Assembly: GCA_964429485.1 (NCBI GenBank)
Contig: CAYSBW010000052.1
Coordinates: forward strand, 1-14,898
DNA length: 14,898 nucleotides
Direction: 5' to 3'
Source of the DNA: JAPLKB01 sp964429485
GTDB lineage: Bacteria; Desulfobacterota; Syntrophorhabdia; Syntrophorhabdales; Syntrophorhabdaceae
The stretch's first letter is position 1, and each line of letters begins with the position of its first letter. The notes under the pieces are model-generated. The model worked only from the letters and a program-made list of their open reading frames with translations, ran no database searches and had not been told where the DNA came from. This document shows, piece by piece, positions 6,511-13,863 of this stretch. A program made the position numbers and the translations under genes.

Positions 6511-8157
6511 ATGTTTTGTTTTCAATGTCAGGAAACAGCAAAAAATATCGGATGTACGATAAAAGGTGTGTGCGGTAAACCGGAGGCAACAGCTGATCTC
6601 CAGGATCTGCTTATTTATGTTTGTAAGGGAATCTCAATCTGTTGGGAAAAATTAAATGAAATGGGAATTGCTGATAAGGATTCGGCCCGTTTTGTATGTA
6701 AGGCCCTTTTTACCACTATAACTAATGTGGCCTGGGATGATGATGTGATTATAGGTCGTATAAAGGAAGGATTGAAGGTACGGGATGCAATAAAGGAAAA
6801 AGCTGGAAATGCAATATCCGGAAACCTTCCCGACTGTGCCACATGGAGTTCTGAGGACAGGGAAAGTATCCTTGCCAAAGCAATGTCTGATGAAGTTCGA
6901 ATTACATCTTCTCAGAATGAAGATGTTCGTTCACTTAGAGAACTTCTTATTATCGGGGTCAAGGGAATTGCTGCTTATGCTGACCATGCAGCAGTTCTTG
7001 GCCTTGAAAAGGATAATATTTATGGTTTCATCATGGAAGCTCTGGCATCCACTACAAAGGATCTTTCAACGGAACAGATGATAGCTATGGTCATGAAGGC
7101 AGGAGAGGCCTCTGTAAATACCATGGCTCTTCTGGATCAAGCCAACACTTCTGCTTATGGTAATCCGGAGATTACTGAGGTTAATATCGGGGTTGGGAAA
7201 AATCCTGGAATCCTGATTTCCGGCCATGATCTGAAAGATATGGAAGAACTCCTCGAACAGACCAAGGGAACAGGCGTGGATGTCTATACTCATGGAGAAA
7301 TGTTGCCAGCCAACTATTACCCGGCTTTTAAAAAGTATGATCATTTTGTAGGTAATTATGGTGGTTCCTGGTGGCATCAGAATGAGGAATTCGAGTCTTT
7401 CAATGGCCCAATCCTCTTGACCACCAACTGTCTGATCCCCATCAAAAAGGAAAACACCTATTTGAACAGACTGTTTACCACCGGTGTTGTTAACTATCCT
7501 GGAGCAGGACATATTGCAGACAGATCTCAGGGCGGTAGAAAAGATTTTTCCCCGATAGTTGCTCTGGCAAAGACATGCAAATCACCTGAGGAGATTGAAA
7601 CCGGTAAAATAACAGGTGGTTTTGCACATAACCAGGTTCTTGCCCTTGCAGACAAGGTTATAGATGCTGTTAAATCCGGAGCTGTCAAAAGATTTGTTGT
7701 TATGGCCGGTTGCGATGGTCGTCACAAAACGAGAAGTTATTATACCGAGGTGGCTGAAAATCTTCCGAAAGATACAATAATTCTCACTGCAGGCTGTGCA
7801 AAATATCGTTACAATAAGCTTCAACTGGGTGATATAGGTGGTATCCCGCGCATACTTGATGCAGGTCAATGTAATGATTCCTATTCGCTGGCAGTAATTG
7901 CCTTGAAACTTAAAGAAGCATTCGGCCTGAACGATATCAATGAGTTGCCTATTTCATACGATATTGCTTGGTATGAACAAAAAGCAGTTGCCGTGCTTCT
8001 GGCATTGCTCTTTCTTGGTGTGAAGGGTATCCGTCTCGGTCCGACATTACCGGCATTTCTTTCACCCAATGTTGCAAAAGTACTGGTTGAAAATTTTAAT
8101 ATAAAACCAATAGCCGGAGTTCAGGAAGATATAGAAGCAATGATGAAGGGGGAATAA
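6511..8157 (+). CDS. hcp: Hybrid cluster protein (Hcp, prismane), class I
   Basis: A 548-aa cytoplasmic enzyme of nitrosative stress. Hydroxylamine reduction was the first activity assigned; high-affinity NO reduction to N2O and protein S-nitrosylation are described for E. coli Hcp. The N-terminal cluster cysteines C3, C6, C15 and C21 (C-x2-C-x8-C-x5-C) give the class I signature of strict anaerobes. All expected hybrid-cluster ligands are present: H239, E263, C307, C401 (the persulfidated cysteine), C429, C454, E489 and K491, each offset by five from the Desulfovibrio numbering as I recall it, so the enzyme should be intact. AGAGGAGG gives a strong ribosome site. No hcr-type NADH reductase is beside it; the HdrD-like iron-sulfur protein downstream is a possible partner. 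A strong hairpin with T-run follows. Confidence 0.96.
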   Translation: MFCFQCQETAKNIGCTIKGVCGKPEATADLQDLLIYVCKGISICWEKLNEMGIADKDSARFVCKALFTTITNVAWDDDVIIGRIKEGLKVRDAIKEKAGNAISGNLPDCATWSSEDRESILAKAMSDEVRITSSQNEDVRSLRELLIIGVKGIAAYADHAAVLGLEKDNIYGFIMEALASTTKDLSTEQMIAMVMKAGEASVNTMALLDQANTSAYGNPEITEVNIGVGKNPGILISGHDLKDMEELLEQTKGTGVDVYTHGEMLPANYYPAFKKYDHFVGNYGGSWWHQNEEFESFNGPILLTTNCLIPIKKENTYLNRLFTTGVVNYPGAGHIADRSQGGRKDFSPIVALAKTCKSPEEIETGKITGGFAHNQVLALADKVIDAVKSGAVKRFVVMAGCDGRHKTRSYYTEVAENLPKDTIILTAGCAKYRYNKLQLGDIGGIPRILDAGQCNDSYSLAVIALKLKEAFGLNDINELPISYDIAWYEQKAVAVLLALLFLGVKGIRLGPTLPAFLSPNVAKVLVENFNIKPIAGVQEDIEAMMKGE

Positions 8158-8222
8158 TAAGCTTTATCCTGTAGAATTATTCCTTTTGTATTGAAGAGAA
8201 TGTATTTTAAACAAAAAAGCAA

Positions 8223-8279
8223 ACATAGTGTGGACTTTATCACAATAACCTGTTGATATTGTCTGCACTATGTGTTTTT
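8223..8279 (+). terminator. Long hairpin followed by T-run after hcp
   Basis: ACATAGTG (8223-8230) pairs exactly with CACTATGT (8266-8273). The stem extends inward through TGGAC/GTCTG with two wobble pairs and, past a TT/TT internal loop, through TATCA/TGATA. TTTTT follows at 8275-8279, and an A-rich run lies before the stem, so it could work in both directions. It ends the DUF1858-fprA-hcp unit or lowers read-through into the next gene. The rest of 8158-8335 shows no gene. Confidence 0.65.
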
Positions 8280-8335
8280 CGTACTTAACAACAGGATATT
8301 TGATTAAATAAAATAAACTGAGAGGACGGTAAAAT

Positions 8336-9442
8336 ATGAACAAATGGCTTGAACAAATCAACCGGTGCATCGAATGCAATGCCTGTCTTGAAGTTTGTCC
8401 CACATATATAGCAACTGCGGATCCCCTTCTTTCTCCAAGAGGTCGTTTAAAGGCAGCTGAAAACGTTCTCAATGGGAATGAAATCACTGATGACGATATC
8501 AAGGCTTCTTATACCTGCCCAAAATGTGCTGCATGTGAAGCTGTCTGTCCTGAGAAAATTGAAACCAGCAAAATTGTAGCTGAATCCCGGAACATAATTG
8601 TTGAAAGCGGTAAAGGGCCATTGCCTCAACATAAAAAAGTTATCGAGGGCATAATGGAAAGAGGTAATGCTGTTAATGGAGACCCTGCGAAGAGATTGGC
8701 CTGGCTGCCTGAACCATTCGAGTCCCGTGAGTCAACAACACTGTTTTTTGCGGGTTGCACACCAGCCTATCTTGTGAAAGATGCTGCAAAATATTCATAT
8801 CTTGTGCTTAAAAAATTAGGTATTGATTTTATGATGCTGGAGGATGAAGGATGTTGCGGAACATATATTTATGAATCCGGCAACGTTACTATGGCCAGGG
8901 ATTATTTCCAGAAAAACGTGGAACGTTTTAAAAAGCTCAATATCAGGAAATTGATTTTACCCTGTAATGGTTGTTTTAAATGTTTTAAATATTTTTATCC
9001 TGAAGTGCTGGGTTCTTTTGATTTTGAGGTGTTTCATGTTGTTCAGGCTATTTATGATAAGGTAAAGGAAAATCCTGACCTATTAAAGAAAATAGAGAGA
9101 ACAGTAACATACCATGATAGCTGCCGCCTTGGCCGTGTTGAAGGTTACACTGAAGAACCAAGGAAGTTATTGGAGTGGTGTGGTGCAGAGATTCATGAAC
9201 TTTCACGTTCCAGGCAGGATACTCTCTGCTGTGGATCAGGTGGAGGGATCAGATCTGCATTCAAGGACCTTTCCTTTGATATTGCAAAAGAAATTTTGAA
9301 TCAAACTGGAACAAAGGATTTGATTACCCCCTGTCCGTTTTGTACATTTAATCTGGGCTATACAAATAAACAAAGCGAAATGGACAAGCAGGTTACCTAT
9401 ATAACAAAAATTATCTGGGAATCTCTGCAGGATACTCCTTAG
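8336..9442 (+). CDS. HdrD/GlpC-like (Fe-S)-binding protein with two 4Fe-4S sites and two CCG domains
   Basis: A 368-aa cytoplasmic electron-transfer protein. The N-terminus has two ferredoxin-type sites: C11, C14, C17, C21 and C61, C64, C67, C71. Two cysteine-rich CCG domains follow, both complete: C141, C173-C174, C210, C213, and C263, C298-C299, C333, C336. The order is that of heterodisulfide reductase HdrD, glycolate oxidase GlcF and anaerobic glycerol-3-phosphate dehydrogenase GlpC. In HdrB/HdrD, CCG motifs hold noncubane clusters that cleave disulfides. No HdrA, HdrC, HdrE or dehydrogenase partner is adjacent, so the substrate is unknown. Its place between hcp and a DsrE-like gene suggests electron supply to Hcp or FprA, or disulfide/persulfide reduction. 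AGAGGA gives a good ribosome site; it may be read through the leaky terminator or from its own promoter. Confidence 0.88.
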   Translation: MNKWLEQINRCIECNACLEVCPTYIATADPLLSPRGRLKAAENVLNGNEITDDDIKASYTCPKCAACEAVCPEKIETSKIVAESRNIIVESGKGPLPQHKKVIEGIMERGNAVNGDPAKRLAWLPEPFESRESTTLFFAGCTPAYLVKDAAKYSYLVLKKLGIDFMMLEDEGCCGTYIYESGNVTMARDYFQKNVERFKKLNIRKLILPCNGCFKCFKYFYPEVLGSFDFEVFHVVQAIYDKVKENPDLLKKIERTVTYHDSCRLGRVEGYTEEPRKLLEWCGAEIHELSRSRQDTLCCGSGGGIRSAFKDLSFDIAKEILNQTGTKDLITPCPFCTFNLGYTNKQSEMDKQVTYITKIIWESLQDTP

Positions 9443-9464
9443 AGTTAAATATTCATATCTGGGT

Positions 9465-9493
9465 CACCCCTGCCTGCTTAAGCGGCAGGGGTG
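9465..9493 (+). other. GC-rich 10-bp stem-loop between the HdrD-like and DsrE-like genes
   Basis: CACCCCTGCC (9465-9474) and GGCAGGGGTG (9484-9493) are exact complements around a 9-base loop that contains the palindrome GCTTAAGC. No T-run follows on either strand, so it is more like an mRNA-processing, stabilising or attenuating hairpin than a terminator. It stands out from the AT-rich surroundings and sits just before the ribosome site (TGGAGGT) of the next gene. Confidence 0.7.
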
Positions 9494-9512
9494 ATAATAC
9501 TGGAGGTAAAAT

Positions 9513-9860
9513 ATGAAAAAAGTAGTGTTATTTGCTTTTAATGGTGAATCAATGTGTTTTGCCCATGTCCTTCTCAATGGGCTTGATATGAAGGAAAAAG
9601 GTTATGATATCAAGATTGTTATTGAAGGTGCTGCTACTGGGCTTGTTCCTGCGATGCTGCAGAATGGTAACATGCTCAACCAGTTATACAAAAAGGCGAA
9701 AAATCTTGGCATTATTGAAGGTGCCTGCAAGGCCTGTTCGATCAAGATGGGTACCCTTGAAGCAATTGAGACAGAAGGTATTCCTATTCTTGAAGATATG
9801 TCAGGTCATCCTTCTTTTTCACAGTATCAAATGAGAGGTTATGAAATAATTACATTCTGA
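9513..9860 (+). CDS. DsrE-family small cytoplasmic protein
   Basis: A 115-aa protein that looks like a DsrE/DsrF-type alpha/beta fold: strand MKKVVLFAFNGE at the start, strand YDIKIVIEG near 30-38, then GACKACSIKMGTLEAIETEGI (70-90) and a C-terminal strand YEIITF. The pair C72-x2-C75 in ACKACS is in the region where DsrE-like proteins carry sulfur-binding cysteines, so a persulfide carrier or sulfur-transfer role is reasonable, but its partner is unknown. It lacks the DsrF/DsrH partners of the sulfur-oxidation operon. TGGAGGT gives a strong ribosome site. It lies 70 bases after the HdrD-like gene in the same direction, with a GC-rich hairpin between. It closes the plus-strand stress module. 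Confidence 0.8.
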   Translation: MKKVVLFAFNGESMCFAHVLLNGLDMKEKGYDIKIVIEGAATGLVPAMLQNGNMLNQLYKKAKNLGIIEGACKACSIKMGTLEAIETEGIPILEDMSGHPSFSQYQMRGYEIITF

Positions 9861-9919
9861 ATCTGAAAAAAAGAGTTTCAGTTGATGAGATGGATTTTGA
9901 TCAATAAACAGCCTTTGGG

Positions 9920-9955
9920 AGATTACGAATCCACATATCGTAATCTGCGTATTTT
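9920..9955 (+). terminator. Candidate terminator between convergent DsrE-like and ABC genes
   Basis: AGATTACG (9920-9927) and CGTAATCT (9939-9946) form an exact 8-bp stem with an 11-base loop, followed after a few bases by TTTTT at 9952-9956. It would end the plus-strand transcript and overlaps the stop codon of the ABC ATPase on the minus strand. The gap between stem and T-run makes this tentative. Confidence 0.4.
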
Positions 9956-10972
9956 TATAACCACATAAACTTCTTTACCTGCTTCGAGAGCCATTTCATC
10001 AAAGGTATCCTTAGGTAATTCAGCGAGCAGGTTGTTTTTACCTATGGAAACTCTCACCCGCATACTGGAGTTAAAATTTTTTATATCCTTGATGATCCCT
10101 TTATACCTGTTAAGTGAAGGTCCTGGAGGTTTCAGATCAGATATGTATATGTCATGAGGTGGAATAGCAATTTTTCTGATATGATTCCCCTCATAGGGCA
10201 GCACTATTCTTATATCATCAGAAATGATCTCGACAAGACCTGACGCAAGTACAGAGGATTTTTGGCACTCTATAATGTTTGGCATTCCAATGAATTCTGA
10301 CACACATTCATTTACGGGATTAAAAAAAAGTTCTGCCGGTGAAGAAACCTGCTCTATTTTTCCATTATGAATGAAGGCTATCCGGTCTGCTATTTCTTCT
10401 GCTTCTGTGAGATCATGTGTTACATATACTGTTGTGATGCCAAGTTTTTTCAAAATAAGTTGCAATTCGTTTCTCAGGTATTTTGAAGTCTGATGATCGA
10501 GGCTGGAGGTTGGTTCATCAAGTAAAAGAATTTCCGGTGATGGCGCAAGAGAACGTGCAAGGGCAACCCGTTTTTTTTCGCCGCCGCTCAACATGTGCGG
10601 ATAACGGTTTCTGAAGTGTTCCATGCGCATCATATTTGCCAGAAATGATACCCTTTCATCTGTTTCCTTTTTATCATAACCCTGGACGCGGAGGCCGTAT
10701 GCAATATTTGCTTCTACTGTGAGATGGGGGAAAAGAGCAAGATTCTGGAATAAATAGCCTATACCCCTTTTTTTGGGTGGCAGTTTGTCTGCATTGATTC
10801 CATTAATAAGCACATTGCCTGTGTAATCTGTGATTCCGGCAATTATGTTCAACAGGGTGGTCTTGCCTGCGCCGGTTGTTCCTACAACAACAAAAAGTTT
10901 TCCATCTTCAATCTTGAGGTTTATTTCCTGGCAGATATGTTTGTTCACATTGACAAGTTCAATATCAGGCAT
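9923..10972 (-). CDS. ABC transporter ATP-binding protein with C-terminal TOBE-like extension
   Basis: A 349-aa importer ATPase at the inner membrane. With this start Walker A GTTGAGKT is at 31-38, followed by a Q-loop in YLFQNLALF, signature LSGGEKKRVALARS (lysine where the usual glutamine stands after LSGGE), Walker B EILLLDEPTSSLD and H-loop VTHDLTEAEE. Residues from about 240 form a tail with the look of a TOBE/MOP domain (IAIPPHDIYISD near its start), as in ModC, CysA and PotA. Partner genes upstream are of the NitT/TauT type, whose ATPases are usually about 260 aa and lack this tail. ATG at 10996 would add eight residues and overlap the permease by 32 bases; ATG at 10972, with GGGG upstream and an 8-base overlap, fits family N-termini better. 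Substrate unknown. Confidence 0.85.
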   Translation of the reverse strand: MPDIELVNVNKHICQEINLKIEDGKLFVVVGTTGAGKTTLLNIIAGITDYTGNVLINGINADKLPPKKRGIGYLFQNLALFPHLTVEANIAYGLRVQGYDKKETDERVSFLANMMRMEHFRNRYPHMLSGGEKKRVALARSLAPSPEILLLDEPTSSLDHQTSKYLRNELQLILKKLGITTVYVTHDLTEAEEIADRIAFIHNGKIEQVSSPAELFFNPVNECVSEFIGMPNIIECQKSSVLASGLVEIISDDIRIVLPYEGNHIRKIAIPPHDIYISDLKPPGPSLNRYKGIIKDIKNFNSSMRVRVSIGKNNLLAELPKDTFDEMALEAGKEVYVVIKIRRLRYVDS

Positions 10973-11726
10973 GTTTGCCCCATTTGCCTGCTGCATATTT
11001 TTCCATGAATGAAAATGATTTTTCGAATAAAAGGCACATTATGGAAAGGATTACCAGGCATGCCATAATCATATCTACCCTGATAAGGCTCTCGGCTTTC
11101 ATAAGGAGAGCCCCTATACCTGTAGGTATGGCTACCATCTCTGCTGCTATAACCACACGCCAGGCCATGCCTGAAGACAATTTCAGACCGGCAAAGATGT
11201 GGGGGGCAGCGACTGGGAATATAATTGTGAAAAGTATTTTTATGTCCGATGCCCCAAGTATATGAGCTGCCCTTATCATTTCTCTATCCACGTTCCTTAT
11301 TCCGGCTGATGTGTTGTAGCATATAGGAAAAAAACAGGTGATTGAAATTATTGTAATGGGAAGAAATTCGTTTATCCCTGTCCATATCATGAGAAGTGGA
11401 AGCCAGCCGAGCGCAGGTATTGGATATAGGACACTGATAACAGGCGCCAGAGATCTGTTAACAATGTCTTTCCACCCCATGATTGTCCCTATTATAATAC
11501 CGGATACCAATCCTGCGCATAAACCTGTGATTACCCGAAGTAAAGTACTGAGAAGATTTTGTGCCATGATACCTTTTTTGAAAAGAATGTAAATCTCGGT
11601 TATTACTGTTGTGAAGGACGGGAACAGATTACCCTTCGGAGATGCCCAGTATGCGGCTGTAATTTCCCAGAGGGCAATGAATATAATTATTGGAAAAATA
11701 GCACTGACAGATTTGAAATGATTCAT
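10965..11726 (-). CDS. ABC transporter permease, NitT/TauT (SsuC/TauC) type
   Basis: A 253-aa inner-membrane permease. It has about six hydrophobic segments, beginning with IFPIIIFIALWEITAAYW near residue 10. The EAA loop reads AAHILGASDIKILFTIIFP followed by APHIFAGLKLSSGMAWRVVIAAEM, the typical SsuC/TauC/NrtB pattern. LYPIPALGWLPLLMIWTG near 100 is another family hallmark. It imports an unknown small solute with the binding protein encoded just upstream (2-base gap) and the ATPase downstream (overlap), so the three genes are translationally coupled. Nitrate, sulfonates, taurine, pyrimidine precursors and other anions all use this family, so the substrate cannot be named from sequence. Confidence 0.9.
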   Translation of the reverse strand: MNHFKSVSAIFPIIIFIALWEITAAYWASPKGNLFPSFTTVITEIYILFKKGIMAQNLLSTLLRVITGLCAGLVSGIIIGTIMGWKDIVNRSLAPVISVLYPIPALGWLPLLMIWTGINEFLPITIISITCFFPICYNTSAGIRNVDREMIRAAHILGASDIKILFTIIFPVAAPHIFAGLKLSSGMAWRVVIAAEMVAIPTGIGALLMKAESLIRVDMIMACLVILSIMCLLFEKSFSFMEKYAAGKWGKHA

Positions 11727-11728
11727 GG

Positions 11729-12739
11729 TTATTCTTGTTTAAGAAAGCGAAGATCCAGTATTTCCTCAGCCTTGAAAGATTTTTTGATGTAACCCTTGTG
11801 GGCCATATAATCAATAGTTTCCTGAACTGTCTTTATATTTATGGATGTAGTATATTCAAGTTTTTCCATTGAAAGGGTAATTGTTTCCGGTGTGATTTCG
11901 TATTCTTTTTTAGAACTTATAATTTCGTTCGGGATTGTTTTTTCATTTTTAAAAGACAGATGTCGGGCAGTGATATATGCTGTTTCTTCAGGGTATCTGT
12001 TAATCCAGTCCGTTGCTTTTTTTGTTGTCTTGACCAGTTTACCCACTATTTCAGGTTTTTGTTCAATAAGAGATTTTTTTACAATAAGAACACTGCCTAT
12101 CATGTCAGGCCATATTTCTTTTGCGCTAAGGAGCATGAAAAACCCGCTGTTACGTGCTATTGTAGCCCAGTGTTCCGGTATGAAAACCGCATCAATCTGG
12201 TTCATTTTTATTGCGATAAGCGCCTTGGGAGGGCTCATCCTTCTTGTCTGAGATATCACTTTCGTCCTGTTGAGATTATATTTTTCTATGGTTTTATGTA
12301 GCAGTGCATCTACTGCACTGCCTTCCTGCATACAGCCTATGCGTATATTGTTGTTTTCAAGGTCTTTTATCTTTTTTATTTTTTCCGGGTTTACAACAAG
12401 GCCGTATCCATAAAGATGGGTTCCGGCTACAACTTTTAAAGGGACTCCTCCATTTGCAAAGGCATTGATGGCAGGAATCAGACACATATATGCTGCGTCA
12501 ATATTTCCTCTGGTGAGTGCAGCAGATAAGGCCATTCCTGTTATATAGGTTTCATATGTTTTTGCATCCAGACTTTCATCAGCAAAAAACTTTTTTTCAA
12601 TAGCAACGTATGCGCTTGCAGCGTGGTCTGTAAATTCTACAGCTATATTTAAGGGAAACGGTTCTTTTGAGCTGGCATTAAAAGCTACCAACAAGGATAA
12701 GAATATTATAACTGCAGAGAATATTTTTCTTATATTCAA
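11729..12739 (-). CDS. ABC transporter periplasmic substrate-binding protein, SsuA/NMT1-like
   Basis: With the TTG start at 12739 this is a 336-aa secreted binding protein. The first 18 or so residues (MNIRKIFSAVIIFLSLLVAF) form a clear signal peptide, probably cut near NASS; no lipobox is seen. The mature part resembles the NMT1/SsuA fold: PLNIAVEFTDHAASAYVAIEKKFF, GMALSAALTRGNIDAAY, GVPLKVVAGTHLYGYGLVV and QIDAVFIPEHWA. It captures the solute for the adjacent permease. The longer ATG start at 12778 adds a polar 13-residue extension without a ribosome site and overlaps the predicted -10 box; TTG at 12739 follows AAAAAGGA at good spacing. Ligand unknown; nitrate, sulfonate or a small organic anion are possibilities for the family. 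Confidence 0.85.
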   Translation of the reverse strand: MNIRKIFSAVIIFLSLLVAFNASSKEPFPLNIAVEFTDHAASAYVAIEKKFFADESLDAKTYETYITGMALSAALTRGNIDAAYMCLIPAINAFANGGVPLKVVAGTHLYGYGLVVNPEKIKKIKDLENNNIRIGCMQEGSAVDALLHKTIEKYNLNRTKVISQTRRMSPPKALIAIKMNQIDAVFIPEHWATIARNSGFFMLLSAKEIWPDMIGSVLIVKKSLIEQKPEIVGKLVKTTKKATDWINRYPEETAYITARHLSFKNEKTIPNEIISSKKEYEITPETITLSMEKLEYTTSINIKTVQETIDYMAHKGYIKKSFKAEEILDLRFLKQE

Positions 12740-12775
12740 GGAATTCCTTTTTAATAAAATTTGATTATGTATTCT

Positions 12776-12804
12776 CATATATAATGAAAGACTTTTTCTG
12801 TCAA
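12776..12804 (-). promoter_or_regulatory. Promoter of the NitT/TauT-type ABC operon
   Basis: On the minus strand TTGACA (12804-12799), an exact -35 consensus, is followed after 17 bases by TATATG (12781-12776); TATATA is available at 15-base spacing. Transcription would begin near 12769, downstream of the ATG at 12778 and upstream of the TTG at 12739. Confidence 0.5.
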
Positions 12805-12857
12805 TCTTATTTTATTTTCCTATTCAGGGTATACGGAATCTGATGTAAGCTTTTGCA

Positions 12858-12887
12858 TTGCCACGTTCTTTAATAAGATGCTATACT
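12858..12887 (+). promoter_or_regulatory. Promoter of htpX
   Basis: TTGCCA (12858-12863) and TATACT (12882-12887), each five of six to the sigma-70 consensus, are 18 bases apart and lie about 60 bases before the htpX start. No heat-shock (sigma-32) pattern was seen. Confidence 0.5.
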
Positions 12888-12947
12888 CATTAAATTCGCT
12901 GCAAGCAGTTTGCGGAGTAAAAAATATTTAAAATAAGAGGGTTCCCT

Positions 12948-13847
12948 ATGTTTAAGAGAGTTTTTTTGTTTATTGTTACCAACCTGGCGATTGTGATTCT
13001 TCTCTCGATAGTATTGAGTCTGTTGGGTGTTGACAGGATACTTGATGAACAGGGAGTGGGACTTGATTTAAAAAATTTGATTGTTTTTGCTGCTGTTTTT
13101 GGATTCGGTGGATCTTTTATTTCTCTGGCTATATCAAAATGGACTGCAAAACGCCTTACAGGTGCACAGGTCATTACTTCCCCGGGTAATGAGACTGAAG
13201 GCTGGCTTGTAAGTACAGTGTCAAAACAGGCAGAAATGGCTGGTATTGGAATGCCTGAGGTTGCAATCTATGATTCACCTGATCTGAATGCCTTTGCCAC
13301 TGGAATGCGTCGAAACAATGCTCTTGTAGCGGTAAGTACAGGATTGTTAAGGGCAATGAACCGTGAAGAAGCAGAGGCTGTTCTTGCCCATGAAATAAGT
13401 CATGTTGCTAATGGTGATATGATTACACTTGCTCTCATACAAGGTGTTGTCAATACTTTTGTGATTGTGCTGTCCAGGGTTGTCGGTCATATTGTTGATC
13501 GTGTTGTTTTTAAAACTGAAAGGGGTCATGGACCTGCTTTCTATATTATGTCAATTATAGCACAGATAATTTTTGGTATAATTGCAAGTATTATAGTTTT
13601 CTGGTTCAGTCGTCAAAGAGAATTCCGTGCTGACAGTGGTGGTGCCGGGCTGGCAGGGCGTGAAAAAATGATAGCAGCCCTTGAAAAATTACGCAGATCT
13701 GTTAATCAGCCTCATCTGCCGGACCAGATGGCAGCATTTGGAATTTCAGGTGGTGTAAAGCATGGCATACGGCGACTTTTCATGACACACCCGCCTCTTG
13801 AAGAACGTATTCAGGCTCTTAAAACAATGTCGGAAAAGCACTTTTAA
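12948..13847 (+). CDS. htpX: Membrane zinc metalloprotease HtpX
   Basis: A 299-aa inner-membrane M48-family endopeptidase for quality control of misfolded membrane proteins. Two N-terminal membrane segments (about 5-27 and 43-62) precede the catalytic domain. The zinc site is H148-E149-x2-H152 in VLAHEISHVANGD, with E225 in SRQREFRADS as third ligand. Further hydrophobic segments at about 165-185 and 198-220 lie between them. Length is close to that of E. coli HtpX (293 aa). GAGGG lies before the ATG. A sigma-70-like promoter precedes it, and the YqaA/DedA gene follows 16 bases after the stop, so the two are probably transcribed together. In E. coli htpX responds to envelope stress; regulation here is not visible. 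Confidence 0.95.
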   Translation: MFKRVFLFIVTNLAIVILLSIVLSLLGVDRILDEQGVGLDLKNLIVFAAVFGFGGSFISLAISKWTAKRLTGAQVITSPGNETEGWLVSTVSKQAEMAGIGMPEVAIYDSPDLNAFATGMRRNNALVAVSTGLLRAMNREEAEAVLAHEISHVANGDMITLALIQGVVNTFVIVLSRVVGHIVDRVVFKTERGHGPAFYIMSIIAQIIFGIIASIIVFWFSRQREFRADSGGAGLAGREKMIAALEKLRRSVNQPHLPDQMAAFGISGGVKHGIRRLFMTHPPLEERIQALKTMSEKHF

Positions 13848-13863
13848 TGTAAGAGGGACGTGA

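Noticed and set aside
6809..7512. Open frames on both strands within hcp
   Set aside because: They are shadows of a fully intact hcp with every ligand residue present; none has a ribosome site or family likeness.
9863..9881. CTGAAA/TTTCAG inverted repeat after the DsrE-like gene as a terminator
   Set aside because: The stem is only six pairs, weak and AT-rich, with no T-run; the hairpin at 9920-9946 is the better candidate.
11338..12301. Plus-strand open frames opposite the ABC permease and binding-protein genes
   Set aside because: Antisense shadows of well-recognised genes, without ribosome sites or meaningful domains.
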